Shown here: positions 48,218 through 56,709 of the stretch, one piece after another
Layout: each line of letters opens with the position of its first letter
How positions within the stretch are numbered: the first letter of the stretch is position 1
NCBI RefSeq assembly: GCF_900292015.1
Contig: NZ_LR130759.1
Location: 992,001-1,056,000 of the forward strand
DNA: 64,000 bases
Reading direction: 5' to 3'
Origin: Mycobacterium basiliense
Lineage (GTDB): Bacteria > Actinomycetota > Actinomycetes > Mycobacteriales > Mycobacteriaceae
The notes under the pieces: generated by a model
Database searches by the model: none
The model's input: the letters and a program-made list of their open reading frames with translations, nothing else
What the model was told of the DNA's origin: nothing
Made by a program: the position numbers and the translations under genes

Positions 48218-48805
48218 ATGCCCAAGCCCACCAAGGGCCCTCGCCTCGGCGGGTCGTCTTCGCATCAGAAGGCGCTGTTGGCCAACCTGGCCACGTCCCT
48301 GTTCGAGCACGGCCGGATCAAGACCACCGAGCCGAAGGCCCGGGCATTGCGACCGTATGCGGAGAAACTGATCACGCACGCCAAGAAGGGCACGCTGCAC
48401 AACCGGCGTGAGGTGCTCAAGAAGATCCGTGACAAGGACGTGGTACACACCCTGTTCGCCGAGATCGGGCCGTTCTTTGCCGACCGTGAGGGCGGCTACA
48501 CGCGCATCATCAAGGTTGAGGCGCGCAAGGGCGACAACGCTCCGATGGCCGTGATCGAGCTGGTGCGGGAGAAGACCGTGACCTCGGAGGCTGATCGGGC
48601 GCGGCGAGTGAAAGCCTCCAAGGCCGCTGCGGCCACGCCGGAGGTTACCGTCGAGCCGCAGGAGGCCGAGTCCACCGAGGCGGAGTCCACCGAGGCCGAG
48701 CCTACCGAGGCGGAGTCCACCGAGGCCGAGCCTACCGAGGTGGAGTCCACCGAGGCCGAGGCCGAGGCCACCGACGCGAGCACCGAAGAGGCCCCGGAGA
48801 ATTAG
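48218..48805 (+). CDS. rplQ: 50S ribosomal protein L17 with acidic repeat tail
   Basis: Residues 1-118 are L17 ([53 protein letters not shown]). The remaining 75 residues are an extension ending in tandem [10 protein letters not shown] pentapeptides, giving 195 residues against about 120-130 in many bacteria. Acidic tails on L17 exist in mycobacteria, but their length varies. The truA reading frame runs through the last part of this gene in the +1 frame. Confidence 0.96.
   Translation: MPKPTKGPRLGGSSSHQKALLANLATSLFEHGRIKTTEPKARALRPYAEKLITHAKKGTLHNRREVLKKIRDKDVVHTLFAEIGPFFADREGGYTRIIKVEARKGDNAPMAVIELVREKTVTSEADRARRVKASKAAAATPEVTVEPQEAESTEAESTEAEPTEAESTEAEPTEVESTEAEAEATDASTEEAPEN
48662..48751 (+). 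repeat. 15-bp tandem repeat in the rplQ tail
   Basis: Six consecutive 15-base units (consensus GAGGCCGAGTCCACC) encode [30 protein letters not shown]. Copies differ by few bases, typical of slippage-driven length variation. In-frame unit length keeps rplQ open. No repeat-spacer structure, so not CRISPR. Confidence 0.9.
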
Positions 48806-49646
48806 CGGGGCAGTTCGTCTGCGGCTCGATATCGCCTACGACGGAACCGATTTCGCAGGCTGGGCAACCCAGTCGGGACAGCGGACGGTCGCCGGCGTAC
48901 TAGATGAGGCGTTGACGACCGTGTTCCGGGTGCCGGTGCGGCTGCGTGCCGCCGGACGCACCGACGCTGGGGTGCATGCCACCGGTCAGGTGGCCCACGC
49001 GGACATACCTGTCGACGCGGTGCCGAACGCCTATTCGCGTTCCGCCCGCCCCGGTGATCCGGAATTCCTGCCCCTGGTGCGTCGGCTGGGCCGCTACCTG
49101 CCCGCTGACGTCCGGGTGCTCGGCATCGCTCGGGCACCAAACGATTTTGATGCCCGATTCTCTGCATTGCGTCGGCACTATAGCTATCGGCTATCGACTG
49201 CGCCCTACGGTGTGGAGCCGCAGCAGGCCCGCTACGTCACCGCGTGGCCTCGGGACCTGGACGTTGATGCGATGGCCTTGGCGTCTCGAGACCTGTTGGG
49301 TCTGCACAATTTTGCCGCATTCTGCCGTCGCCGTGACGGGGCGACCACCATCCGCGACCTGCAGCGGCTGGATTGGATCCGCGACGGGGAACTGATCACG
49401 GCGCATGTCACCGCAGACGCGTTCTGCTGGTCGATGGTGCGCTCGGTGGTTGGCGCACTGCTGGCGGTCGGGGAGCACCGTCGCGAACCCGGTTGGTGCG
49501 CCACGCTATTGGAGTCGACGAGCCGGTCGAGCGACTTCGCAGCGGCGCCGCCACAGGGGTTGACGCTCGTTGGCGTCGACTATCCATCTGACGACGAACT
49601 CGAGGCCCGTACCAAGGTCACCCGTGGTCTACGGGTGCTGGATTAG
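48801..49646 (+). CDS. truA: tRNA pseudouridine(38-40) synthase TruA, start codon unclear
   Basis: TruA modifies U38-U40 in tRNA anticodon arms. Seen: [28 protein letters not shown] at the N terminus, the catalytic Asp in [15 protein letters not shown], and [17 protein letters not shown] near the end. No ATG, GTG or TTG exists in frame between the stop at 48609 and a TTG at 48912, which would delete the conserved N-terminal strand. ATT at 48801, directly before SGAVRLRLD, is the best noncanonical candidate (Asp55 would be catalytic), giving 281 residues. A sequence error, or a +1 shift out of rplQ, are alternatives. Coordinates of the 5' end are provisional. Confidence 0.8.
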   Translation: MSGAVRLRLDIAYDGTDFAGWATQSGQRTVAGVLDEALTTVFRVPVRLRAAGRTDAGVHATGQVAHADIPVDAVPNAYSRSARPGDPEFLPLVRRLGRYLPADVRVLGIARAPNDFDARFSALRRHYSYRLSTAPYGVEPQQARYVTAWPRDLDVDAMALASRDLLGLHNFAAFCRRRDGATTIRDLQRLDWIRDGELITAHVTADAFCWSMVRSVVGALLAVGEHRREPGWCATLLESTSRSSDFAAAPPQGLTLVGVDYPSDDELEARTKVTRGLRVLD

Positions 49647-50739
49647 GCAAGCCGCGAGGAAGTCGACCGCCGGATTCGCCATGCCCGCGTCGATCTGGGT
49701 CAACCACGTCGGTTGCCGTTTCGGTCAGGGGCCTTGCCGGCTGGCCCATCGGCACGCCTTCGGGCAGCGTAACGTCGGCCGCCTCCTCGCTTCGGTCACC
49801 CTGGCGTGCCACCGCCAGGCCCGCCAGCACGATGGCTCCGCCGATGGCCTGAGCCGGCGTCATCGCCTCGCCCACAAGCGCCCACGCGGCCAGGACAGCG
49901 AACAACACCTCGGACAGCCCGACCAGTGACGCGAACCGGGGGCGCAGCCGGGCGATACCCATGATGCCGAGCGTGTACGCAATCGCAGTGGCGACCACGC
50001 CGAGCGCGACCACTGGCACCACCCACGACGTCGTCGACCCCGCTAGCACGGTGTCACTGGTGGTGAAGGTCAGCGGCACGATGCCCCCGACACCCAGCAG
50101 GGTGACCGCGGCGGCCCCGACTGCCAGACCGGCTGCGGCCAGTGTGACGGGGTGGATGCCCTCGTCATCGGCGGAACTATTGCTGACGTTCGCCGACATC
50201 ACGAAGTAGCACGCGGCACACACTGCGGCCGCCAGCCCCCAGCCGACGCCAACCAGGTTGAAATGGACGTCACTGAACACGTTGAGCACAAGCATGATTC
50301 CGACCACCGCCAAGCCGACGCCCGCCAGTGTCATGTGGGTCGGCCGGCGCCGAGTGGTTGTCCAAACCCAAACGACGACGAGAACCGGTGAGGTGTACTC
50401 CAGCAGCAGGGCAACGCCGACGGACAGGTGCGCGACCGCGTTGTAATAGGAGAGCTGCGCTCCGGCGATCGGGACCACCCCGTACAGCGCGACGGTTCTC
50501 GCGTGGCCGACTGATTCGCGAATCCAACCGGGCCGCACGATCGTCGCGAAGGCGGCCATTGCCAACGCGCCGCCGGCGAGACGGGCGACGACGGCTGCAG
50601 TCGGGCTCCAGCCAGCCCCCATCAGTGCCTTGGCGAACGGTCCCGACGAGCCGAAGGCCAACGCCGAGCCGACGGCGAACAGCAGGCCAAGCCGGAAATG
50701 GTCGACGGACGCGTGTTCGTCGAGTTGATTCGTGGTCAC
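49618..50739 (-). CDS. EamA/DMT-superfamily exporter
   Basis: A 373-residue membrane protein with ten predicted helices in two EamA repeats ([30 protein letters not shown]; later [20 protein letters not shown] and [39 protein letters not shown]). Members export amino acids, metabolites or drugs. The GTG at 50739 was chosen for the AAGG Shine-Dalgarno match upstream; ATGs at 50781 and 50805 are also in frame. Overlaps the truA 3' end by 29 bases. Divergent from a CGNR regulator that probably controls it. Confidence 0.82.
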   Translation of the reverse strand: MTTNQLDEHASVDHFRLGLLFAVGSALAFGSSGPFAKALMGAGWSPTAAVVARLAGGALAMAAFATIVRPGWIRESVGHARTVALYGVVPIAGAQLSYYNAVAHLSVGVALLLEYTSPVLVVVWVWTTTRRRPTHMTLAGVGLAVVGIMLVLNVFSDVHFNLVGVGWGLAAAVCAACYFVMSANVSNSSADDEGIHPVTLAAAGLAVGAAAVTLLGVGGIVPLTFTTSDTVLAGSTTSWVVPVVALGVVATAIAYTLGIMGIARLRPRFASLVGLSEVLFAVLAAWALVGEAMTPAQAIGGAIVLAGLAVARQGDRSEEAADVTLPEGVPMGQPARPLTETATDVVDPDRRGHGESGGRLPRGLPNPAPVDHG

Positions 50740-50747
50740 GGTGCACC

Positions 50748-50771
50748 TTGATGTGTAATGAGTAAAATCAA
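50748..50771. promoter_or_regulatory. Inverted repeat between the EamA exporter and CGNR regulator
   Basis: TTGAT (50748-50752) and ATCAA (50767-50771) form an inverted repeat with a 14-base AT-rich spacer that contains a consensus-like -10 TAAAAT (50763-50768) for the rightward gene. It lies between two divergent starts, a likely operator for the regulator. Confidence 0.45.
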
Positions 50772-50812
50772 CTTTGGTCATGACGCTATCGGGAGAGGGG
50801 GTCACGAGTCAA

Positions 50813-51367
50813 ATGCCTTTCAGTCATGACACCGATCTCACGCTGCGCGCGGCGTGTGTGCTGGTCAACAGCGACCGAGTGGATGGCGAGCAGCTTGCCG
50901 ACCTGCCCGCGCTCGACGCATACCTGGCCGGGTTCGGCTGGACCGGTAGGCGAGATCACGACGACGCCGAACTCCTTTCGGTGCATCGCCTGCGGAAGCG
51001 GCTCGCCGAGATCTGGTCGGTCGCCGATGACGAGGAGCAAGCGGTGGGTCAGGTGAACGCTCTGCTGAGCGACACCCATGCCGCGCCGTGGTTGACCCGC
51101 CATCCGGAAATGCCGGAGTGGCACCTCCACCTAGCGTCCGTGCACGATCCGCTCTGGCAGCGGATGGGCGCCGAGATGGCCATGGCACTAGCCGACCTAA
51201 TCCGCATCGGCGAGCTGCGTCGCCTCAAGGTCTGCGCCGCGTCGGATTGCGACGCGGTGTTGGTGGATCTCTCGCGCAATCGCTCAGGGAAATTCTGTGA
51301 CACCGGCAATTGCGGAAACCGTCAACACGTCGCGGCCTATCGGGAACGCCGCGCCAAAGAGCATTGA
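50813..51367 (+). CDS. CGNR zinc-finger (ABATE-domain) putative regulator
   Basis: 184 residues with an N-terminal stress-response-like (ABATE) domain (DTDLTLRAACVLVNS) and a C-terminal CGNR zinc finger: VCAASDCDAVLVDLSRNRSGKFCDTGNCGNRQHVAAYRERR, four cysteines then CGNR. Family members are thought to bind DNA. The ATG at 50813 (MPFSHDTD) follows GAGAGGGGG; an ATG at 50780 is in frame, close to the start point predicted from the TAAAAT -10, so a near-leaderless, 11-residue longer form is possible. Divergent from the EamA exporter, its probable target. Confidence 0.82.
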   Translation: MPFSHDTDLTLRAACVLVNSDRVDGEQLADLPALDAYLAGFGWTGRRDHDDAELLSVHRLRKRLAEIWSVADDEEQAVGQVNALLSDTHAAPWLTRHPEMPEWHLHLASVHDPLWQRMGAEMAMALADLIRIGELRRLKVCAASDCDAVLVDLSRNRSGKFCDTGNCGNRQHVAAYRERRAKEH

Positions 51368-51387
51368 GCGGTTTCCGAGACGCGGCG

Positions 51388-51431
51388 CCCGGTGAGGGCG
51401 TTTGCGGCGAACTGATCACCCAGTCACCGGG
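51388..51431. terminator. Possible terminator between convergent CGNR and permease genes
   Basis: CCCGGTGA (51388-51395) and TCACCGGG (51424-51431) are perfect complements with a 28-base loop in the 82-base gap between two convergent stops. Loop size makes it weak. Confidence 0.35.
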
Positions 51432-51449
51432 ACCTGCGTTGCCGCGTGA

Positions 51450-52916
51450 CTAGACTTCTTCTGGGAGCGGATCTAGCGGCTGCGTGCCGTTCATTTCGGC
51501 CTGGAACCGGTGGTACTGCTCGACATGGCCGGGGCGGCTCCGGACGATCAGCCAACCCGCCCCGAGGAGCACGAACCACAGGGGGAACCACGCCAGGGCG
51601 ATCGCGGTTTCGGTCTCGGTGGTAAGGGTCCAGATCACAAAGGCGAAGAAGCCGAAGATGGCCCAGCACATCACCACGCCACCGGGCATCTTGTACCGCG
51701 ACTGGGCGTGACGCTGTGGGTGTCGGCGGCGGTAGACCAGGTAGCTCACAATGATCATCGTCCAGACGAACATGAACAGCAGCGACGAGATCGTCGTGAT
51801 GAGGGTGAAGGCACCGATCACCGAACCGCCCGCGTACAGCAGGGGGATGGAGGTGAGCAGCAGCACCGCGGTGAGCAGCAGTGCGGGCGCCGGCACCCCG
51901 CTGCGGTTCAGTCGTCCGAAGAGCGCCGGCGCGTTGCCCTCGTCGGCCAGACCATAAAGCATGCGACCGGTGGAGAACACGCCAGAGTTCGCCGAAGAGG
52001 CGGCCGAGGTGATCACGACGAAGTTGACGACGGACGCCGCCGCGGCCAGCCCGGCCAGGGAAAACATCGTCACGAACGGGGACTCACCGCTGGCGAACCG
52101 GCGCCAGGGAACCACGGCGAGGATGGCCAGCAGGGCACCGATGTAGAAGATGGCCACCCGCAGGGGAACCGCATTGATCGCGCGAGGCAAGCTACTGCTC
52201 GGGTCGGCCGCCTCAGCCGCGGTAGCACCGACCAGTTCCACCCCTATGTAGGCGAAAAACGCGATCTGGAACCCGCTCACCAAACCCATGAACCCGGTGG
52301 CAAAGAACCCGCCGTCGTTCCAGAGATTCTGGACCGCTGCGTGATCACCATGGGGAGAGGTGAAGTGAGTGGCCACCAAAATCGCCCCAACGACTATCAG
52401 GCCAACGATCGCGGCGACCTTGATCAGGGCGAACCAGAATTCGGTTTCGCCGAAGTTGCTGACACCAAAGAGGTTGATCGTCAGCATGAGTGCGACAGTC
52501 AGTAGGGCCGGTAGCCAAAGTGGCACATCAGACCACCAGAATTTCGCGTAGCCGGTAATCGCCACCAGGTCTGCCAGCGCAGCGACAATCCACGCAAACC
52601 AGTACGACCACCCCATGAAATATCCCGCCGCCGGACCCAGCAGGTCGGCGGCGCAATCGACGAAAGACTTGTAGTTCATGTTCGACAGCAGCAACTCGCC
52701 CATCGCGCGCAGCACGAAGAATACGAAGAAGCCGATGATCGCGTAGACGACCACCACCGCCGGGCCGGCGTGGGCGATCGTCCGACCGGAACCCATAAAA
52801 AGGCCGGTGCCGATCGCGCCGCCGATCGCGATCAACTGAATATGTCGGTTGGAAAGACCTCGATGCAGATGCGGGGCGGTGTCAGCGGCGTCTTGCGTGG
52901 CCACATCGTTGAGCAT
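51450..52916 (-). CDS. Amino-acid permease (APC superfamily, AAT/CycA-like)
   Basis: A 488-residue transporter with twelve predicted helices. The first carries the substrate-binding IGGAIGTGLFMGSGR motif. GLSNRHIQLIAIGGAIGTGLF at the start and FIYIG-like, FAYIGVELVGATAAEAADPSSSLPRAINAVPLR in the middle are characteristic of the AAT family that includes D-Ala/D-Ser/Gly (CycA) and aromatic permeases. Specificity cannot be read from sequence. It is downstream of, and on the same strand as, the NCS1 permease across a 182-base gap. Confidence 0.88.
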   Translation of the reverse strand: MLNDVATQDAADTAPHLHRGLSNRHIQLIAIGGAIGTGLFMGSGRTIAHAGPAVVVVYAIIGFFVFFVLRAMGELLLSNMNYKSFVDCAADLLGPAAGYFMGWSYWFAWIVAALADLVAITGYAKFWWSDVPLWLPALLTVALMLTINLFGVSNFGETEFWFALIKVAAIVGLIVVGAILVATHFTSPHGDHAAVQNLWNDGGFFATGFMGLVSGFQIAFFAYIGVELVGATAAEAADPSSSLPRAINAVPLRVAIFYIGALLAILAVVPWRRFASGESPFVTMFSLAGLAAAASVVNFVVITSAASSANSGVFSTGRMLYGLADEGNAPALFGRLNRSGVPAPALLLTAVLLLTSIPLLYAGGSVIGAFTLITTISSLLFMFVWTMIIVSYLVYRRRHPQRHAQSRYKMPGGVVMCWAIFGFFAFVIWTLTTETETAIALAWFPLWFVLLGAGWLIVRSRPGHVEQYHRFQAEMNGTQPLDPLPEEV

Positions 52917-53067
52917 ATTTCGATTTCCTCATCGGATCGGGGCAAAGGCGTGCGTCTGCTTGCCGGGGTCGACGCTCGCAACGTCGAGGGGGGTCGAGCT
53001 AGTTCGAGATTGGGAGACGGGCCGCGACTGTGGGCCGGAGTTCGTAACGACGAGAGCGAATCTGGAT

Positions 53068-53091
53068 ATGAATGGTTGTCGTTGGATTCAT
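53068..53091 (-). promoter_or_regulatory. Inverted repeat upstream of the amino-acid permease
   Basis: ATGAAT-N12-ATTCAT lies about 150 bases before the permease ATG and 8 bases after the NCS1 permease stop. It is the clearest symmetric element in the 182-base gap 52917-53098; it may be an operator or a short terminator. Confidence 0.25.
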
Positions 53092-53098
53092 TGTCGAC

Positions 53099-54775
53099 TT
53101 ATGCGTCGCTTCGGTGGGGTGTTGGATGTGCGCTTAGGAGGTGATCGGCCCGCTTGTCGGTGGACAGGCACAACGAGCACACGTGTGCGCCGTGCGTTTC
53201 GCAGGCCGCCATGTCGGGCCGTTCGAAGTTGTGCCGGCAAACATGGCACTTCAACTGGTCAGCCGCGGGGTTGCCGTGCTCGTCGAACATGGGCAGGTCG
53301 ATGCCGTCGTGCGTGCGCCGAAGGTAATACTTGCCGCTGGTGGCGATTGCCAAGATTGGCGGCATCACCAGCGCGATGAGGATCGCCACCAACGGTGAAT
53401 AGGGTCGTAGCGTATCGCCCAGGCCGCCGAAGAAGGCGATGATCGACAGCCCCGCCGCCAGCAGCATTGACCCGAAGCCGACCGGGTTGATGGCATACAG
53501 CATGCCGCGGCGGAATTCGGGTTTCTTCGGCGACAATCCGAGTAGGTACTTGTTGAACACGATGTCGGACGCCACCGTCACCACCCACGCCATGCCACAG
53601 TTGGCGTAGAAGCCCAGGATCGTGTTGAGGAAGTCGAACATGTTGGCTTCCATCAGGACCAACGCGATGGCCAGGTTTACTCCGAGAAACACGACGCGGC
53701 CGGGGTAGTGCTTGGTGACGCGGGTGAACGAATTGGTCCACGCCAGGGAGCCTGAATATGCATTCGTCACATTGATTTTAATCTGGCTGAGTACCACCAA
53801 AATCACCGCGAGGGTCAATGCCAGCCACGGCGGCATGAAGTTTCGGTAGATCTGCGTGAATTGGTGAACCGGCAGGTTTGCGATCGTGAGGGAACCGGCG
53901 ACGTTGGAAATCAGATAGACGGCCAAGAACAATCCGATGATCTGTTTGATGGCGCCAAAGACTACCCAACCCGGCCCGGCCAGCAGCATCCATGCCCACC
54001 AGCGCCGCGAATTTTCTGGGGTGCGCGGGGGCATGAAACGTAGGTAATCGATCTGTTCGGCAATCTGCGCGATCAACGCCAGGCACACGCCGGCCGCCAA
54101 CAACACCGAGCCGAGACTCACACCGCCGCGGCCGTCTTTGCCGGCATAGGCGAAAAACTGTCCGATCGAGTCGGGGTGGCTGATCACGAGGTAGCCGAAC
54201 GGGGCCACCATCAGGATCAGCCACAGCGGGGTGGTCCAAAGTTGCAGCTGCGACAAAACTTTCATGCCGTACGTCACCAGCGGAAAAACCAACAGCGTGG
54301 ACAGTGCGTAGCCCAGCCACAGTGGGATGTGCAGGCCCAGGTTGAGACCCTGCGCCATGATCGAGCCCTCAAGCGCGAAAAAGATGAACGTGAAGGTGGC
54401 GAAGATAACGTTGGTCACCACCGACCCGTAGTAGCCAAAACCGCTACCGCGAGTGATCAGGTCCAAGTCGATGTTGTAGCGGGCGGCGTAGTAAGCCAGT
54501 GGCAGTCCGGTCAGGAAGATTACCGCGGCGAAGATCCCTATTCCCCACAGCGCGTTGGCGGTACCCCAGGTGATGCCGACATTGGCGCCGATGGCGAAGT
54601 CTGCCAGATAGGCGATCCCGCCGAGAGCCGAGATTCCCACCACTGCGGGAGACCACCTTCGGTAACTGCGTGGCGCGAAGCGCAGCGTGTAGTCTTCCAG
54701 TGTCTCCCTGGTGGCCGCTGTCTGCTCCAAAGCGGTTGGGACCGAGCGCATTGAGTCGACATCGGTACCCAGCAT
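53099..54775 (-). CDS. NCS1-family purine/cytosine-type permease with Cys/His-rich C-terminal tail
   Basis: Residues 20-500 form a twelve-helix NCS1 transporter (FAPRSYRRWSPAVVGISALGGIAYLADFAIGANVGI; later YSGSLAWTNSFTRV and FLNTILGFYANCGMAWV), a family moving nucleobases, hydantoins or allantoin. Residues 508-540 add a cytosolic cluster: Cys510-x2-Cys513, Cys525-x2-His528-x2-His531-x-Cys533-x2-Cys536, with FERPDMA and CSLCLSTDKR. The cluster resembles the cysteine-rich linker I recall from permease/sensor-kinase hybrids, but no kinase follows. ATG at 54775; ATG at 54751 is an alternative. Preceded by tandem repeats and an inverted repeat. Confidence 0.85.
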   Translation of the reverse strand: MLGTDVDSMRSVPTALEQTAATRETLEDYTLRFAPRSYRRWSPAVVGISALGGIAYLADFAIGANVGITWGTANALWGIGIFAAVIFLTGLPLAYYAARYNIDLDLITRGSGFGYYGSVVTNVIFATFTFIFFALEGSIMAQGLNLGLHIPLWLGYALSTLLVFPLVTYGMKVLSQLQLWTTPLWLILMVAPFGYLVISHPDSIGQFFAYAGKDGRGGVSLGSVLLAAGVCLALIAQIAEQIDYLRFMPPRTPENSRRWWAWMLLAGPGWVVFGAIKQIIGLFLAVYLISNVAGSLTIANLPVHQFTQIYRNFMPPWLALTLAVILVVLSQIKINVTNAYSGSLAWTNSFTRVTKHYPGRVVFLGVNLAIALVLMEANMFDFLNTILGFYANCGMAWVVTVASDIVFNKYLLGLSPKKPEFRRGMLYAINPVGFGSMLLAAGLSIIAFFGGLGDTLRPYSPLVAILIALVMPPILAIATSGKYYLRRTHDGIDLPMFDEHGNPAADQLKCHVCRHNFERPDMAACETHGAHVCSLCLSTDKRADHLLSAHPTPHRSDA

Positions 54776-54848
54776 CGAACCTCCTGAGTGCGCTCACCGG
54801 CTAACAGCAACCAGAATTTCCACGGCGTGCCGTGCACTTACCTTGATG

Positions 54849-54899
54849 GAAAGCGTGCCTTCGTCGAAAACGTGCCCTCGTGGAAAACATGAAAGTGGC
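54849..54899 (-). repeat. Three 17-bp tandem repeats upstream of the NCS1 permease
   Basis: Units at 54849-54865, 54866-54882 and 54883-54899 share GAAAnCGTGCCnTCGT; the third is partly degenerate. They are in phase at 17 bases, 74-124 bases upstream of the permease ATG, and abut an inverted repeat. Likely regulator-binding sites. Confidence 0.6.
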
Positions 54900-54932
54900 T
54901 TAACGTCAACCCGTTCGCGCAACGACGTTAAG
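54899..54932. promoter_or_regulatory. 9-bp inverted repeat next to the tandem repeats
   Basis: CTTAACGTC (54899-54907) and GACGTTAAG (54924-54932) are perfect complements with a 16-base spacer. AT-rich ends and position upstream of the permease favour an operator over a terminator, although it also lies 128 bases before the cut4 stop. The 284-base gap 54776-55059 has no gene. Confidence 0.5.
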
Positions 54933-55059
54933 ATCCAGCGAGATCCTAACCCGGTACTGGGCCGCGTGCCACTTGAAGCCGCCGACTACAGGGATATGGC
55001 AGAAGTTGCCCAGCAGCCTCACAACATGGGTCGTGGGGGCTGCCTTGAGGACCGTGCGG

Positions 55060-55764
55060 CTAGATCCGGCCCGCAACGAAACTGGCCGCTTCGTTGGTCA
55101 TTGCCGGCACGTAGCCGGTGTGTGCCTTCCACTGGTTGCCGTCCGAGCAGATCGGGTCGCCCGGGTTGCACAGGTTGAGGATCTTGCCGCCGAAGTGTGG
55201 ACTCAAAGCGGTCATCAACCCGCCCGCCCGGCCGGATGGGTTGCCGAAAAGGGTGACCGCGGCGACATGCGCTGCGGCTTCGGCCGGCAGTGGCTGGGTG
55301 AAGCCCAGGCCCGGCAACGGCGCGGCCGTAACGATGTCGATCACCGCCGCGCCCTGGGAGTATCCGCCGAGCACAATTTTGCTGTCGGGACAGTCGTTCG
55401 CGATTTGCTGGATCTGATCGCTGGCGTCGTTGGCGCCGTCTGCGGCGGCCAGGAAGTCCTTGTTGGCCGGATAATTCACCCCATACGCGCCGACGCTCCT
55501 CCCGGTCTGCTGGCGTATCGAAGCGACCAGCGCGTTACCCACCCGGCCCAGCCCTGGCGGCTCGCCGGTTCCTCGGGCGAACACCACCTCGACGTCCGGG
55601 CAGGACGCCGCCGCGTCGGGCACTGCGGGGGAGGCGAGCAACAACGCGGCCGCCGTGGTTGCGGCGGCCATCAGGAGCGCGCAGCGCTGGGCGAGTTTTT
55701 TCCGCAGTCTTCGCCGGTGATCCGAACGCGTTCGCGCCCGTGCGTCAAAGGGGATTAGCCGCAT
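55060..55764 (-). CDS. cut4: Secreted cutinase-like esterase (Cut4-like)
   Basis: A serine esterase of the cutinase family, homologue of Rv3452. The 234 residues have a long basic n-region, a hydrophobic helix at 28-45 and probable cleavage near AAAS. Catalytic residues: Ser136 (GGYSQGA), Asp203 (CNPGDPIC) and His215 (KAHTGYVP); disulfides Cys55-Cys125 and Cys199-Cys206 are predicted. It is downstream of Cut3 by 40 bases on the same strand. Mycobacterial members hydrolyse lipid esters rather than cutin. Confidence 0.92.
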   Translation of the reverse strand: MRLIPFDARARTRSDHRRRLRKKLAQRCALLMAAATTAAALLLASPAVPDAAASCPDVEVVFARGTGEPPGLGRVGNALVASIRQQTGRSVGAYGVNYPANKDFLAAADGANDASDQIQQIANDCPDSKIVLGGYSQGAAVIDIVTAAPLPGLGFTQPLPAEAAAHVAAVTLFGNPSGRAGGLMTALSPHFGGKILNLCNPGDPICSDGNQWKAHTGYVPAMTNEAASFVAGRI

Positions 55765-55804
55765 GACGCGATTTTACGGGCTTGTTGACAGTGGTTCAGT
55801 AAAC

Positions 55805-56617
55805 CTAGGCGACGGCGGCCGTTTCCCGCACCAGCGTTCCGGGCATCCCGGGTGCTCCGGGTGCCTGGCTGGCCGGACCTGGCGCCTGCGGGGCCGGGCC
55901 GGGCGCCTGCGGGACGGGGCCGGGTAGCTGAAGCACTGGTGACATCGAGGAGGCCAACAGCCTGGCCGCGACAAAGCTCGCCGCCTGGGTGGTGTAGGTA
56001 GGCACGTAACCCTCGGTGTGTCCGCTCCACTCGTTACCGGGGCCCGCGTGACAGATCGGGTCGCTGGGATTGCACAGGTCGATGGCCTTGGCACCCAACA
56101 ACGCGCTTTGCGTGGTCAGCGATCCACCGGAGCGGTTCGCCACGTTGCCGAAAACGGCAACCGCCGCGATGTTGTCGGCGTATTGAGGCGGCAGGGGGCT
56201 TCCGAAGCTGATGCCGGCCAACGGCACCCCGGCCACAATGTCGATCACGTCGGCACCCTGGGAATAGCCGCCCAGGACCAGCTTGGTGTTGGGGCACGAC
56301 GAGGCCATGGACTTGACGTGGGAAATGACGTCGTTGGCTCCGTCGCCGGTGTGCAGTTGCAGCCGGCTGGCGGCATAATTCACCGCGTACACGCCAATGT
56401 TCTTCCCGGTCTGCTGGCGCAACGAGTCGACGAAGGCCTCGCCGACACGGCCGATGCCGGGTGGCTCGCTGGTTCCGCGCGCAAACGTGACCTCAGCGTC
56501 GGGGCAATCCGTCGCCGACGCGGACGGAATGGCATTTCCCACCACGCCCGGCGCAATGACCAGGCCAGTCGCGGTGACCAGAGCGCCGGCCAGTAGGGCC
56601 AAGGGGTGCTTGTTCAC
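55805..56617 (-). CDS. cut3: Secreted cutinase-like esterase with proline-rich tail (Cut3-like)
   Basis: Homologue of Rv3451. 270 residues: signal peptide 1-36 ending ASA, catalytic Ser119 (GGYSQGA), Asp186 (CNPSDPIC) and His200 ([10 protein letters not shown]), disulfide cysteines 38/108 and 182/189. A tail at residues 232-260 is built from PQAPGPA-like repeats, absent from the neighbour, and may anchor the enzyme in the cell wall. First of the two-gene cutinase operon; divergent from eccB4. Confidence 0.92.
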   Translation of the reverse strand: MNKHPLALLAGALVTATGLVIAPGVVGNAIPSASATDCPDAEVTFARGTSEPPGIGRVGEAFVDSLRQQTGKNIGVYAVNYAASRLQLHTGDGANDVISHVKSMASSCPNTKLVLGGYSQGADVIDIVAGVPLAGISFGSPLPPQYADNIAAVAVFGNVANRSGGSLTTQSALLGAKAIDLCNPSDPICHAGPGNEWSGHTEGYVPTYTTQAASFVAARLLASSMSPVLQLPGPVPQAPGPAPQAPGPASQAPGAPGMPGTLVRETAAVA

Positions 56618-56625
56618 GCCCGAAT

Positions 56626-56652
56626 TTTACCCACTACCGGCGGCGGTAAAAC
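56626..56652. promoter_or_regulatory. Inverted repeat in the cut3/eccB4 divergent region
   Basis: TTTTACC (56626-56632) and GGTAAAA (56646-56652) are perfect complements with a 13-base GC-rich spacer, nine bases upstream of the cut3 ATG. A candidate operator in the 92-base gap separating cut3 from eccB4. Confidence 0.4.
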
Positions 56653-56709
56653 CTGCCAGCCTGTGCATGAATTGTGATGAATGTCCTGTTCACCGCCTAG
56701 CGTGTGGGG

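Noticed and set aside
48662..48751. Short regular repeats considered as a CRISPR array
   Set aside because: Units are 15 bp, contiguous and without spacers, and encode an in-frame acidic tail.
51510..52505. 331-codon forward frame inside the amino-acid permease
   Set aside because: Charged low-complexity product complementary to membrane helices, so a shadow frame.
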